Both the position numbers and the translations under genes were made by a program. DNA of 64,000 nucleotides from Bos javanicus. Taxonomy: Eukaryota > Chordata > Mammalia > Artiodactyla > Bovidae. Shown here piece after piece: positions 23,037 to 35,628 of the stretch (positions are counted from its first letter, which is position 1; each line of letters starts with the position of its first letter). Where the stretch lies: positions 1 through 64,000 of the forward strand of contig NW_026893842.1 in assembly GCF_032452875.1 (NCBI RefSeq), read 5' to 3'. Under the pieces are notes generated by a model, which was given only the letters and a program-made list of their open reading frames with translations, ran no database searches and was not told the origin of the DNA.

Positions 23037-24498
23037 GCTAATCCCTTGATTCAGCAGACCCTGATCACGTGACTGAGCAGGCCCTGATCACGTGGCTGAG
23101 CATGCACTGATCACGTGACTGAGCATGCACTGATCACGTGACTGAGAGGCACTGATCACGTGACTGAGAGGCACTGATCACGTGACTGAGCATGCACTGA
23201 TCACGTGACTGAGAGGCACTGATCACGTGACTGAGAGGCGCTGATCACGTGACTGAGGGGCGCTGATCACGTGACTGAGAGGCGCTGATCACGTGGCTAT
23301 CATGCACTGATCACGTGCTTCAGGAGGCAATAATCAAAGAGCTGAGCAGGCACTAATCACTTGGCTAAGAGGGCACTAATCACGGAGAGGAGCAGGAAAT
23401 CGTCAAGGAGCTGAGCAAACTGTAATGAAGTGGTTAAGCAGACTCTAAACACGTGACGCAGCAGGCTCTACACCCGTGACTGAGCAGACACAATTTGGGC
23501 AGCTCAGCAGACACCAATGGTGCAGCTCAGCAGACACAAATGGTGCAGCTCAGCAGACACCAATCATGCAGCTCAGCAGGCAATACTCATGGAGCTGAGC
23601 AGGCAGGAATCACTCAGCTCAGCAGGCAAAGATCAAGGAGCTGAGCAGACTGCCATTAAGTGGCTAAGCAGACTCTAAACACGTGACTCAGCAGGCTTGA
23701 CACCCGTGACTGAGCACACACGAATCTTGCAGCCCAGCAGACAATACTCCTGGAGCTGAGCAGGCAGGAATCACGCAGCTCAGCAGACAGTAATCAAGGA
23801 GCTGAGCAGGCACGAATCACGCAGCTCAGCAGGCAATAATCCTGGAGCTGAGCAAGCAGGAATCACGCAGCTCAGCAGGCAATAATCAAGAAGCAGAGCA
23901 GGCAGGAATCAGGCAGCTCAGCAGCCAATAAGCAAGAAGCTAGCAGTCAGGAATCGCGCAGCTCAGCAGGCAATAATCATGGAGCTGAGCTGGCAGGAAT
24001 CACGCAACTCAGCAGGCAATACTCACGGACCTGAGCAGGCAGGAATCACGCAACTTAGCAGGCAATAATAATTGGAGCTGAAGGCTGTAATGAACTGGAT
24101 AAGCAGACTCTAATCACGTGATTCAGCCGGCTCCTCTCTGGGGACTGAGCAGGCACTTATTATGCAGCTCAGCAAGCAAAAATCATGGAGCTGAGCAAGC
24201 AGGAATCACGCAGCTCAGCAGGCAATAATATGGAGCTGAGCAAGCAGGAATCACGCAGCTCAGCAGGCAATAATCAAGAAGCTGAGCAGGCAGGAATCAC
24301 GCAGCTTAGCAGGCAATAATCATGGAGCTGAGCAGACTGTAATGAAGTGGCTAAGCAGACTCTAATCAGGTCACTCAGCCGGCTCCTAACCCGGTCTTGA
24401 GCAGGCACTAATCACGCAGCTGAGCAGGGACTAATCACACAGCTGATCAGGCACGAGTCAGGCAGCTGAGCAGGGATTAAGCATGCAGCTGAGCAAGC
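23037..24498. repeat. HOR unit 16 (1462 bp, A)
   Basis: Twelve E-box monomers; P absent. The tail is 92 bp shorter than canonical, with a hybrid junction GGCAATAATATGGAGC at 24221-24236 that fuses the AATAATCATGG and AATAAATATGG versions. Anchor 4 reads CAGGTC instead of CACGTC near 24367. Confidence 0.92.
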
Positions 24499-26052
24499 GC
24501 TAATCCCTTGATTCAGCAGACCCTGATCACGTGACTGAGCAGGCCCTGATCACGTGGCTGAGCATGCACTGATCACGTGACTGAGCATGCACTGATCACG
24601 TGACTGAGAGGCACTGATCACGTGACTGAGAGGCACTGATCACGTGACTGAGCATGCACTGATCACGTGACTGAGAGGCACTGATCACGTGACTGAGAGG
24701 CGCTGATCACGTGACTGAGGGCGCTGATCACGTGACTGAGAGGCGCTGATCACGTGGCTATCATGCACTGATCACGTGCTTCAGGAGGCAATAATCAAAG
24801 AGCTGAGCAGGCACTAATCACTTGGCTAAGAGGGCACTAATCACGGAGAGGAGCAGGAAATCGTCAAGCAGCTGAGCAAACTGTAATGAAGTGGTTAAGC
24901 AGACTCTAAACACGTGACGCAGCAGGCTCTACACCCGTGACTGAGCAGACACAATTTGGGCAGCTCAGCAGACACCAATGGTGCAGCTCAGCAGACACAA
25001 ATGGTGCAGCTCAGCAGACACCAATCATGCAGCTCAGCAGGCAATACTCATGGAGCTGAGCAGGCAGGAATCACTCAGCTCAGCAGGCAAAGATCAAGGA
25101 GCTGAGCAGACTGCCATTAAGTGGCTAAGCAGACTCTAAACACGTGACTCAGCAGGCTTGACACCCGTGACTGAGCACACACGAATCTTGCAGCCCAGCA
25201 GACAATACTCCTGGAGCTGAGCAGGCAGGAATCACGCAGCTCAGCAGACAGTAATCAAGGAGCTGAGCAGGCACGAATCACGCAGCTCAGCAGGCAATAA
25301 TCCTGGAGCTGAGCAAGCAGGAATCACGCAGCTCAGCAGGCAATAATCAAGAAGCAGAGCAGGCAGGAATCAGGCAGCTCAGCAGCCAATAAGCAAGAAG
25401 CTAGCAGTCAGGAATCGCGCAGCTCAGCAGGCAATAATCATGGAGCTGAGCTGGCAGGAATCACGCAACTCAGCAGGCAATACTCACGGACCTGAGCAGG
25501 CAGGAATCACGCAACTTAGCAGGCAATAATAATTGGAGCTGAAGGCTGTAATGAACTGGATAAGCAGACTCTAATCACGTGATTCAGCCGGCTCCTCTCT
25601 GGGGACTGAGCAGGCACTTATTATGCAGCTCAGCAAGCAAAAATCATGGAGCTGAGCAAGCAGGAATCACGCAGCTCAGCAGGCAATAATCATGGAGCTG
25701 AGCAAACAGGAATCACGCAGCTCAGCATGCAATAATCAAGAAGCTGAGCAGGCAGGAATCACGCAGCTCAGCAGGCAATAAATATGGAGCTGAGCAAGCA
25801 GGAATCACGCAGCTCAGCAGGCAATAATCAAGAAGCTGAGCAGGCAGGAATCACGCAGCTTAGCAGGCAATAATCATGGAGCTGAGCAGACTGTAATGAA
25901 GTGGCTAAGCAGACTCTAATCACGTCACTCAGCCGGCTCCTAACCCGGTCTTGAGCAGGCACTAATCACGCAGCTGAGCAGGGACTAATCACACAGCTGA
26001 TCAGGCACGAGTCAGGCAGCTGAGCAGGGATTAAGCATGCAGCTGAGCAAGC
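24499..26052. repeat. HOR unit 17 (1554 bp, A)
   Basis: Canonical layout (12 E-box monomers, P absent, Q present). Carries TCGTCAAGCAGCTG at 24861, a marker shared with units 19, 21 and 28. Confidence 0.92.
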
Positions 26053-27607
26053 GCTAATCCCTTGATTCAGCAGACCCTGATCACGTGACTGAGCAGGCCC
26101 TGATCACGTGGCTGAGCATGCACTGATCACGTGACTGAGCATGCACTGATCACGTGACTGAGAGGCACTGATCACGTGACTGAGAGGCACTGATCACGTG
26201 ACTGAGCATGCACTGATCACGTGACTGAGAGGCACTGATCACGTGACTGAGAGGCGCTGATCACGTGACTGAGGGGCGCTGATCACGTGACTGAGAGGCG
26301 CTGATCACGTGGCTATCATGCACTGATCACGTGCTTCAGGAGGCAATAATCAAAGAGCTGAGCAGGCACTAATCACTTGGCTAAGAGGGCACTAATCACG
26401 GAGAGGAGCAGGAAATCGTCAAGGAGCTGAGCAAACTGTAATGAAGTGGTTAAGCAGACTCTAAACACGTGACGCAGCAGGCTCTACACCCGTGACTGAG
26501 CAGACACAATTTGGGCAGCTCAGCAGACACCAATGGTGCAGCTCAGCAGACACAAATGGTGCAGCTCAGCAGACACCAATCATGCAGCTCAGCAGGCAAT
26601 ACTCATGGAGCTGAGCAGGCAGGAATCACTCAGCTCAGCTGGCAAAGATCAAGGAGCTGAGCAGACTGCCATTAAGTGGCTAAGCAGACTCTAAACACGT
26701 GACTCAGCAGGCTTGACACCCGTGACTGAGCACACACGAATCTTGCAGCCCAGCAGACAATACTCCTGGAGCTGAGCAGGCAGGAATCACGCAGCTCAGC
26801 AGACAGTAATCAAGGAGCTGAGCAGGCACGAATCACGCAGCTCAGCAGGCAATAATCCTGGAGCTGAGCAAGCAGGAATCACGCAGCTCAGCAGGCAATA
26901 ATCAAGAAGCAGAGCAGGCAGGAATCAGGCAGCTCAGCAGCCAATAAGCAAGAAGCTAGCAGTCAGGAATCGCGCAGCTCAGCAGGCAATAATCATGGAG
27001 CTGAGCTGGCAGGAATCACGCAACTCAGCAGGCAATACTCACGGACCTGAGCAGGCAGGAATCACGCAACTTAGCAGGCAATAATAATTGGAGCTGAAGG
27101 CTGTAATGAACTGGATAAGCAGACTCTAATCACGTGATTCAGCCGGCTCCTCTCTGGGGACTGAGCAGGCACTTATTATGCAGCTCAGCAAGCAAAAATC
27201 ATGGAGCTGAGCAAGCAGGAATCACGCAGCTCAGCAGGCAATAATCATGGAGCTGAGCAAACAGGAATCACGCAGCTCAGCATGCAATAATCAAGAAGCT
27301 GAGCAGGCAGGAATCACGCAGCTCAGCAGGCAATAAATATGGAGCTGAGCAAGCAGGAATCACGCAGCTCAGCAGGCAATAATCAAGAAGCTGAGCAGGC
27401 AGGAATCACGCAGCTTAGCAGGCAATAATCATGGAGCTGAGCAGACTGTAATGAAGTGGCTAAGCAGACTCTAATCACGTCACTCAGCCGGCTCCTAACC
27501 CGGTCTTGAGCAGGCACTAATCACGCAGCTGAGCAGGGACTAATCACACAGCTGATCAGGCACGAGTCAGGCAGCTGAGCAGGGATTAAGCATGCAGCTG
27601 AGCAAGC
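26053..27607. repeat. HOR unit 18 (1555 bp, A)
   Basis: Canonical layout. Carries CAGCTCAGCTGGCAAAGATC at 26631, shared with unit 20 two units on. Confidence 0.92.
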
Positions 27608-29162
27608 GCTAATCCCTTGATTCAGCAGACCCTGATCACGTGACTGAGCAGGCCCTGATCACGTGGCTGAGCATGCACTGATCACGTGACTGAGCATGCA
27701 CTGATCACGTGACTGAGAGGCACTGATCACGTGACTGAGAGGCACTGATCACGTGACTGAGCATGCACTGATCACGTGACTGAGAGGCACTGATCACGTG
27801 ACTGAGAGGCGCTGATCACGTGACTGAGGGGCGCTGATCACGTGACTGAGAGGCGCTGATCACGTGGCTATCATGCACTGATCACGTGCTTCAGGAGGCA
27901 ATAATCAAAGAGCTGAGCAGGCACTAATCACTTGGCTAAGAGGGCACTAATCACGGAGAGGAGCAGGAAATCGTCAAGCAGCTGAGCAAACTGTAATGAA
28001 GTGGTTAAGCAGACTCTAAACACGTGACGCAGCAGGCTCTACACCCGTGACTGAGCAGACACAATTTGGGCAGCTCAGCAGACACCAATGGTGCAGCTCA
28101 GCAGACACAAATGGTGCAGCTCAGCAGACACCAATCATGCAGCTCAGCAGGCAATACTCATGGAGCTGAGCAGGCAGGAATCACTCAGCTCAGCAGGCAA
28201 AGATCAAGGAGCTGAGCAGACTGCCATTAAGTGGCTAAGCAGACTCTAAACACGTGACTCAGCAGGCTTGACACCCGTGACTGAGCACACACGAATCTTG
28301 CAGCCCAGCAGACAATACTCCTGGAGCTGAGCAGGCAGGAATCACGCAGCTCAGCAGACAGTAATCAAGGAGCTGAGCAGGCACGAATCACGCAGCTCAG
28401 CAGGCAATAATCCTGGAGCTGAGCAAGCAGGAATCACGCAGCTCAGCAGGCAATAATCAAGAAGCAGAGCAGGCAGGAATCAGGCAGCTCAGCAGCCAAT
28501 AAGCAAGAAGCTAGCAGTCAGGAATCGCGCAGCTCAGCAGGCAATAATCATGGAGCTGAGCTGGCAGGAATCACGCAACTCAGCAGGCAATACTCACGGA
28601 CCTGAGCAGGCAGGAATCACGCAACTTAGCAGGCAATAATAATTGGAGCTGAAGGCTGTAATGAACTGGATAAGCAGACTCTAATCACGTGATTCAGCCG
28701 GCTCCTCTCTGGGGACTGAGCAGGCACTTATTATGCAGCTCAGCAAGCAAAAATCATGGAGCTGAGCAAGCAGGAATCACGCAGCTCAGCAGGCAATAAT
28801 CATGGAGCTGAGCAAACAGGAATCACGCAGCTCAGCATGCAATAATCAAGAAGCTGAGCAGGCAGGAATCACGCAGCTCAGCAGGCAATAAATATGGAGC
28901 TGAGCAAGCAGGAATCACGCAGCTCAGCAGGCAATAATCAAGAAGCTGAGCAGGCAGGAATCACGCAGCTTAGCAGGCAATAATCATGGAGCTGAGCAGA
29001 CTGTAATGAAGTGGCTAAGCAGACTCTAATCACGTCACTCAGCCGGCTCCTAACCCGGTCTTGAGCAGGCACTAATCACGCAGCTGAGCAGGGACTAATC
29101 ACACAGCTGATCAGGCACGAGTCAGGCAGCTGAGCAGGGATTAAGCATGCAGCTGAGCAAGC
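27608..29162. repeat. HOR unit 19 (1555 bp, A)
   Basis: Canonical layout. Carries the TCGTCAAGCAGCTG marker at 27971, 3110 bp after the copy in unit 17. Confidence 0.92.
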
Positions 29163-30716
29163 GCTAATCCCTTGATTCAGCAGACCCTGATCACGTGACT
29201 GAGCAGGCCCTGATCACGTGGCTGAGCATGCACTGATCACGTGACTGAGCATGCACTGATCACGTGACTGAGAGGCACTGATCACGTGACTGAGAGGCAC
29301 TGATCACGTGACTGAGCATGCACTGATCACGTGACTGAGAGGCACTGATCACGTGACTGAGAGGCGCTGATCACGTGACTGAGGGCGCTGATCACGTGAC
29401 TGAGAGGCGCTGATCACGTGGCTATCATGCACTGATCACGTGCTTCAGGAGGCAATAATCAAAGAGCTGAGCAGGCACTAATCACTTGGCTAAGAGGGCA
29501 CTAATCACGGAGAGGAGCAGGAAATCGTCAAGGAGCTGAGCAAACTGTAATGAAGTGGTTAAGCAGACTCTAAACACGTGACGCAGCAGGCTCTACACCC
29601 GTGACTGAGCAGACACAATTTGGGCAGCTCAGCAGACACCAATGGTGCAGCTCAGCAGACACCAATGGCGCAGCTCAGCAGACACCAATCATGCAGCTCA
29701 GCAGGCAATACTCATGGAGCTGAGCAGGCAGGAATCACTCAGCTCAGCTGGCAAAGATCAAGGAGCTGAGCAGACTGCCATTAAGTGGCTAAGCAGACTC
29801 TAAACACGTGACTCAGCAGGCTTGACACCCGTGACTGAGCACACACGAATCTTGCAGCCCAGCAGACAATACTCCTGGAGCTGAGCAGGCAGGAATCACG
29901 CAGCTCAGCAGACAGTAATCAAGGAGCTGAGCAGGCACGAATCACGCAGCTCAGCAGGCAATAATCCTGGAGCTGAGCAAGCAGGAATCACGCAGCTCAG
30001 CAGGCAATAATCAAGAAGCAGAGCAGGCAGGAATCAGGCAGCTCAGCAGCCAATAAGCAAGAAGCTAGCAGTCAGGAATCGCGCAGCTCAGCAGGCAATA
30101 ATCATGGAGCTGAGCTGGCAGGAATCACGCAACTCAGCAGGCAATACTCACGGACCTGAGCAGGCAGGAATCACGCAACTTAGCAGGCAATAATAATTGG
30201 AGCTGAAGGCTGTAATGAACTGGATAAGCAGACTCTAATCACGTGATTCAGCCGGCTCCTCTCTGGGGACTGAGCAGGCACTTATTATGCAGCTCAGCAA
30301 GCAAAAATCATGGAGCTGAGCAAGCAGGAATCACGCAGCTCAGCAGGCAATAATCATGGAGCTGAGCAAACAGGAATCACGCAGCTCAGCATGCAATAAT
30401 CAAGAAGCTGAGCAGGCAGGAATCACGCAGCTCAGCAGGCAATAAATATGGAGCTGAGCAAGCAGGAATCACGCAGCTCAGCAGGCAATAATCAAGAAGC
30501 TGAGCAGGCAGGAATCACGCAGCTTAGCAGGCAATAATCATGGAGCTGAGCAGACTGTAATGAAGTGGCTAAGCAGACTCTAATCACGTCACTCAGCCGG
30601 CTCCTAACCCGGTCTTGAGCAGGCACTAATCACGCAGCTGAGCAGGGACTAATCACACAGCTGATCAGGCACGAGTCAGGCAGCTGAGCAGGGATTAAGC
30701 ATGCAGCTGAGCAAGC
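29163..30716. repeat. HOR unit 20 (1554 bp, A)
   Basis: Canonical layout. Shares CAGCTCAGCTGGCAAAGATC (29740) with unit 18, exactly 3109 bp away. Private change: ACACCAATGGCGCAGC near 29659 adds a third CCAAT in the cluster. Confidence 0.92.
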
Positions 30717-32225
30717 GCTAATCCCTTGATTCAGCAGACCCTGATCACGTGACTGAGCAGGCCCTGATCACGTGGCTGAGCATGCACTGATCACGTGACT
30801 GAGCATGCACTGATCACGTGACTGAGAGGCACTGATCACGTGACTGAGAGGCACTGATCACGTGACTGAGCATGCACTGATCACGTGACTGAGAGGCACT
30901 GATCACGTGACTGAGAGGCGCTGATCACGTGACTGAGGGGCGCTGATCACGTGACTGAGAGGCGCTGATCACGTGGCTATCATGCACTGATCACGTGCTT
31001 CAGGAGGCAATAATCAAAGAGCTGAGCAGGCACTAATCACTTGGCTAAGAGGGCACTAATCACGGAGAGGAGCAGGAAATCGTCAAGCAGCTGAGCAAAC
31101 TGTAATGAAGTGGTTAAGCAGACTCTAAACACGTGACGCAGCAGGCTCTACACCCGTGACTGAGCAGACACAATTTGGGCAGCTCAGCAGACACCAATGG
31201 TGCAGCTCAGCAGACACAAATGGTGCAGCTCAGCAGACACCAATCATGCAGCTCAGCAGGCAATACTCATGGAGCTGAGCAGGCAGGAATCACTCAGCTC
31301 AGCAGGCAAAGATCAAGGAGCTGAGCAGACTGCCATTAAGTGGCTAAGCAGACTCTAAACACGTGACTCAGCAGGCTTGACACCCGTGACTGAGCACACA
31401 CGAATCTTGCAGCCCAGCAGACAATACTCCTGGAGCTGAGCAGGCAGGAATCACGCAGCTCAGCAGACAGTAATCAAGGAGCTGAGCAGGCACGAATCAC
31501 GCAGCTCAGCAGGCAATAATCCTGGAGCTGAGCAAGCAGGAATCACGCAGCTCAGCAGGCAATAATCAAGAAGCAGAGCAGGCAGGAATCAGGCAGCTCA
31601 GCAGCCAATAAGCAAGAAGCTAGCAGTCAGGAATCGCGCAGCTCAGCAGGCAATAATCATGGAGCTGAGCTGGCAGGAATCACGCAACTCAGCAGGCAAT
31701 ACTCACGGACCTGAGCAGGCAGGAATCACGCAACTTAGCAGGCAATAATAATTGGAGCTGAAGGCTGTAATGAACTGGATAAGCAGACTCTAATCACGTG
31801 ATTCAGCCGGCTCCTCTCTGGGGACTGAGCAGGCACTTATTATGCAGCTCAGCAAGCAAAAATCATGGAGCTGAGCAAGCAGGAATCACGCAGCTCAGCA
31901 GGCAATAATCATGGAGCTGAGCAAACAGGAATCACGCAGCTCAGCATGCAATAATCAAGAAGCTGAGCAGGCAGGAATCACGCAGCTCAGCAGGCAATAA
32001 ATATGGAGCTGAGCAAGCAGGAATCACGCAGCTTAGCAGGCAATAATCATGGAGCTGAGCAGACTGTAATGAAGTGGCTAAGCAGACTCTAATCACGTCA
32101 CTCAGCCGGCTCCTAACCCGGTCTTGAGCAGGCACTAATCACGCAGCTGAGCAGGGACTAATCACACAGCTGATCAGGCACGAGTCAGGCAGCTGAGCAG
32201 GGATTAAGCATGCAGCTGAGCAAGC
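30717..32225. repeat. HOR unit 21 (1509 bp, A)
   Basis: Twelve E-box monomers; P absent. Carries the marker TCGTCAAGCAGCTG at 31080, 3109 bp after unit 19. The tail lacks 46 bp after AATAAATATGG (junction near 32024-32036), a different loss from the Q-absent units. Confidence 0.92.
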
Positions 32226-34028
32226 GCTAATCCCTTGATTCAGCAGACCCTGATCACGTGACTGAGCAGGCCCTGATCACGTGGCTGAGCATGCACTGAT
32301 CACGTGACTGAGCATGCACTGATCACGTGACTGAGAGGCACTGATCACGTGACTGAGAGGCACTGATCACGTGACTGAGCATGCACTGATCACGTGACTG
32401 AGAGGCACTGATCACGTGACTGAGAGGCACTGATCACGTGACTGAGAGGCGCTGATCACGTGACTGAGAGGCGCTGATCACGTGACTGAGGGGCGCTGAT
32501 CACGTGACTGAGAGGCGCTGATCACGTGGCTATCATGCACTGATCACGTGCTTCAGGAGGCAATAATCAAAGAGCTGAGCAGGCACTAATCACTTGGCTA
32601 AGAGGGCACTAATCACGGAGAGGAGCAGGAAATCGTCAAGGAGCTGAGCAAACTGTAATGAAGTGGTTAAGCAGACTCTAAACACGTGACGCAGCAGGCT
32701 CTACACCCGTGACTGAGCAGACACAATTTGGGCAGCTCAGCAGACACCAATGGTGCAGCTCAGCAGACACAAATGGTGCAGCTCAGCAGACACCAATCAT
32801 GCAGCTCAGCAGGCAATACTCATGGAGCTGAGCAGGCAGGAATCACTCAGCTCAGCAGGCAAAGATCAAGGAGCTGAGCAGGCACGAATCTCGCAGCTCA
32901 GCTGGCAAAATCAAGGAGCTGAGCAGACTGCCATTAAGTGGCTAAGCAGACTCTAAACACGTGACTCAGCAGGCTTGACACCCGTGACTGAGCACACGAA
33001 TCTTGCAGCCCAGCAGACAATACTCCTGGAGCTGAGCAGGCAGGAATCACGCAGCTCAGCAGGCAAAAATCAAGGAGCTGAGCAGACTGCCATTAAGTGG
33101 CTAAGCAGACTCTAAACACGTGACTCAGCAGGCTTGACACCCGTGACTGAGCACACACGAATCTTGCAGCCCAGCAGACAATACTCCTGGAGCTGAGCAG
33201 GCAGGAATCACGCAGCTCAGCAGACAGTAATCAAGGAGCTGAGCAGGCACGAATCACGCAGCTCAGCAGGCAATAATCCTGGAGCTGAGCAAGCAGGAAT
33301 CACGCAGCTCAGCAGGCAATAATCAAGAAGCAGAGCAGGCAGGAATCAGGCAGCTCAGCAGCCAATAAGCAAGAAGCTAGCAGTCAGGAATCGCGCAGCT
33401 CAGCAGGCAATAATCATGGAGCTGAGCTGGCAGGAATCACGCAACTCAGCAGGCAATACTCACGGACCTGAGCAGGCAGGAATCACGCAACTTAGCAGGC
33501 AATAATAATTGGAGCTGAAGGCTGTAATGAACTGGATAAGCAGACTCTAATCACGTGATTCAGCCGGCTCCTCTCTGGGGACTGAGCAGGCACTTATTAT
33601 GCAGCTCAGCAAGCAAAAATCATGGAGCTGAGCAAGCAGGAATCACGCAGCTCAGCAGGCAATAATCATGGAGCTGAGCAAACAGGAATCACGCAGCTCA
33701 GCATGCAATAATCAAGAAGCTGAGCAGGCAGGAATCACGCAGCTCAGCAGGCAATAAATATGGAGCTGAGCAAGCAGGAATCACGCAGCTCAGCAGGCAA
33801 TAATCAAGAAGCTGAGCAGGCAGGAATCACGCAGCTTAGCAGGCAATAATCATGGAGCTGAGCAGACTGTAATGAAGTGGCTAAGCAGACTCTAATCACG
33901 TCACTCAGCCGGCTCCTAACCCGGTCTTGAGCAGGCACTAATCACGCAGCTGAGCAGGGACTAATCACACAGCTGATCAGGCACGAGTCAGGCAGCTGAG
34001 CAGGGATTAAGCATGCAGCTGAGCAAGC
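32226..34028. repeat. HOR unit 22 (1803 bp, expanded A)
   Basis: Longest unit in the window. Fourteen E-box monomers (two extra), P present with one A lost (GGCAAAATC near 32904), Q present, and a tandem duplication of about 160 bp containing anchor 2. The two copies of CAAGGAGCTGAGCAGACTG begin at 32912 and 33071. The first copy has also lost two bases (GAGCACACGAA). Confidence 0.93.
32243..32557. promoter_or_regulatory. Expanded E-box block, 14 sites (unit 22)
   Basis: Fourteen TGATCACGTG monomers, the largest block in the window. The two extra copies are one GAGAGG/CACTG type and one GAGAGG/CGCTG type, so the gain is a local duplication of whole 22 bp monomers. Confidence 0.85.
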
Positions 34029-35628
34029 GCTAATCCCTTGATTCAGCAGACCCTGATCACGTGACTGAGCAGGCCCTGATCACGTGGCTGAGCATGCACT
34101 GATCACGTGACTGAGCATGCACTGATCACGTGACTGAGAGGCACTGATCACGTGACTGAGAGGCACTGATCACGTGACTGAGCATGCACTGATCACGTGA
34201 CTGAGAGGCACTGATCACGTGACTGAGAGGCGCTGATCACGTGACTGAGGGCGCTGATCACGTGACTGAGAGGCGCTGATCACGTGGCTATCATGCACTG
34301 ATCACGTGCTTCAGGAGGCAATAATCAAAGAGCTGAGCAGGCACTAATCACTTGGCTAAGAGGGCACTAATCACGGAGAGGAGCAGGAAATCGTCAAGGA
34401 GCTGAGCAAACTGTAATGAAGTGGTTAAGCAGACTCTAAACACGTGACGCAGCAGGCTCTACACCCGTGACTGAGCAGACACAATTTGGGCAGCTCAGCA
34501 GACACCAATGGTGCAGCTCAGCAGACACAAATGGTGCAGCTCAGCAGACACCAATCATGCAGCTCAGCAGGCAATACTCATGGAGCTGAGCAGGCAGGAA
34601 TCACTCAGCTCAGCAGGCAAAGATCAAGGAGCTGAGCAGGCACGAATCTCGCAGCTCAGCTGGCAAAAATCAAGGAGCTGAGCAGACTGCCATTAAGTGG
34701 CTAAGCAGACTCTAAACACGTGACTCAGCAGGCTTGACACCCGTGACTGAGCACACACGAATCTTGCAGCCCAGCAGACAATACTCCTGGAGCTGAGCAG
34801 GCAGGAATCACGCAGCTCAGCAGACAGTAATCAAGGAGCTGAGCAGGCACGAATCACGCAGCTCAGCAGGCAATAATCCTGGAGCTGAGCAAGCAGGAAT
34901 CACGCAGCTCAGCAGGCAATAATCAAGAAGCAGAGCAGGCAGGAATCAGGCAGCTCAGCAGCCAATAAGCAAGAAGCTAGCAGTCAGGAATCGCGCAGCT
35001 CAGCAGGCAATAATCATGGAGCTGAGCTGGCAGGAATCACGCAACTCAGCAGGCAATACTCACGGACCTGAGCAGGCAGGAATCACGCAACTTAGCAGGC
35101 AATAATAATTGGAGCTGAAGGCTGTAATGAACTGGATAAGCAGACTCTAATCACGAGATTCAGCCGGCTCCTCTCTGGGGACTGAGCAGGCACATATTAT
35201 GCAGCTCAGCAAGCAAAAATCATGGAGCTGAGCAAGCAGGAATCACGCAGCTCAGCAGGCAATAATCATGGAGCTGAGCAAACAGGAATCACGCAGCTCA
35301 GCATGCAATAATCAAGAAGCTGAGCAGGCAGGAATCACGCAGCTCAGCAGGCAATAAATATGGAGCTGAGCAAGCAGGAATCACGCAGCTCAGCAGGCAA
35401 TAATCAAGAAGCTGAGCAGGCAGGAATCACGCAGCTTAGCAGGCAATAATCATGGAGCTGAGCAGACTGTAATGAAGTGGCTAAGCAGACTCTAATCACG
35501 TCACTCAGCCGGCTCCTAACCCGGTCTTGAGCAGGCACTAATCACGCAGCTGAGCAGGGACTAATCACACAGCTGATCAGGCACGAGTCAGGCAGCTGAG
35601 CAGGGATTAAGCATGCAGCTGAGCAAGC
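34029..35628. repeat. HOR unit 23 (1600 bp, A)
   Basis: Twelve E-box monomers; P and Q both present. The anchor 3 E-box is changed to CACGAG at 35152-35157, and the following segment reads CACATATTATG, also seen in unit 25. Confidence 0.92.

Noticed and set aside
31941..32135. Open frame of 64 codons on the minus strand in unit 21
   Set aside because: Produced by the 46 bp tail deletion of that unit, and not present in neighbouring units. Leucine- and serine-rich reverse reading of the repeat.
32912..33189. Assembly error as sole explanation of unit 22
   Set aside because: The two copies of the 160 bp segment differ at small sites (one-base and two-base losses), so they are not a simple duplicated read end. 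Raw reads would still be needed to be certain.
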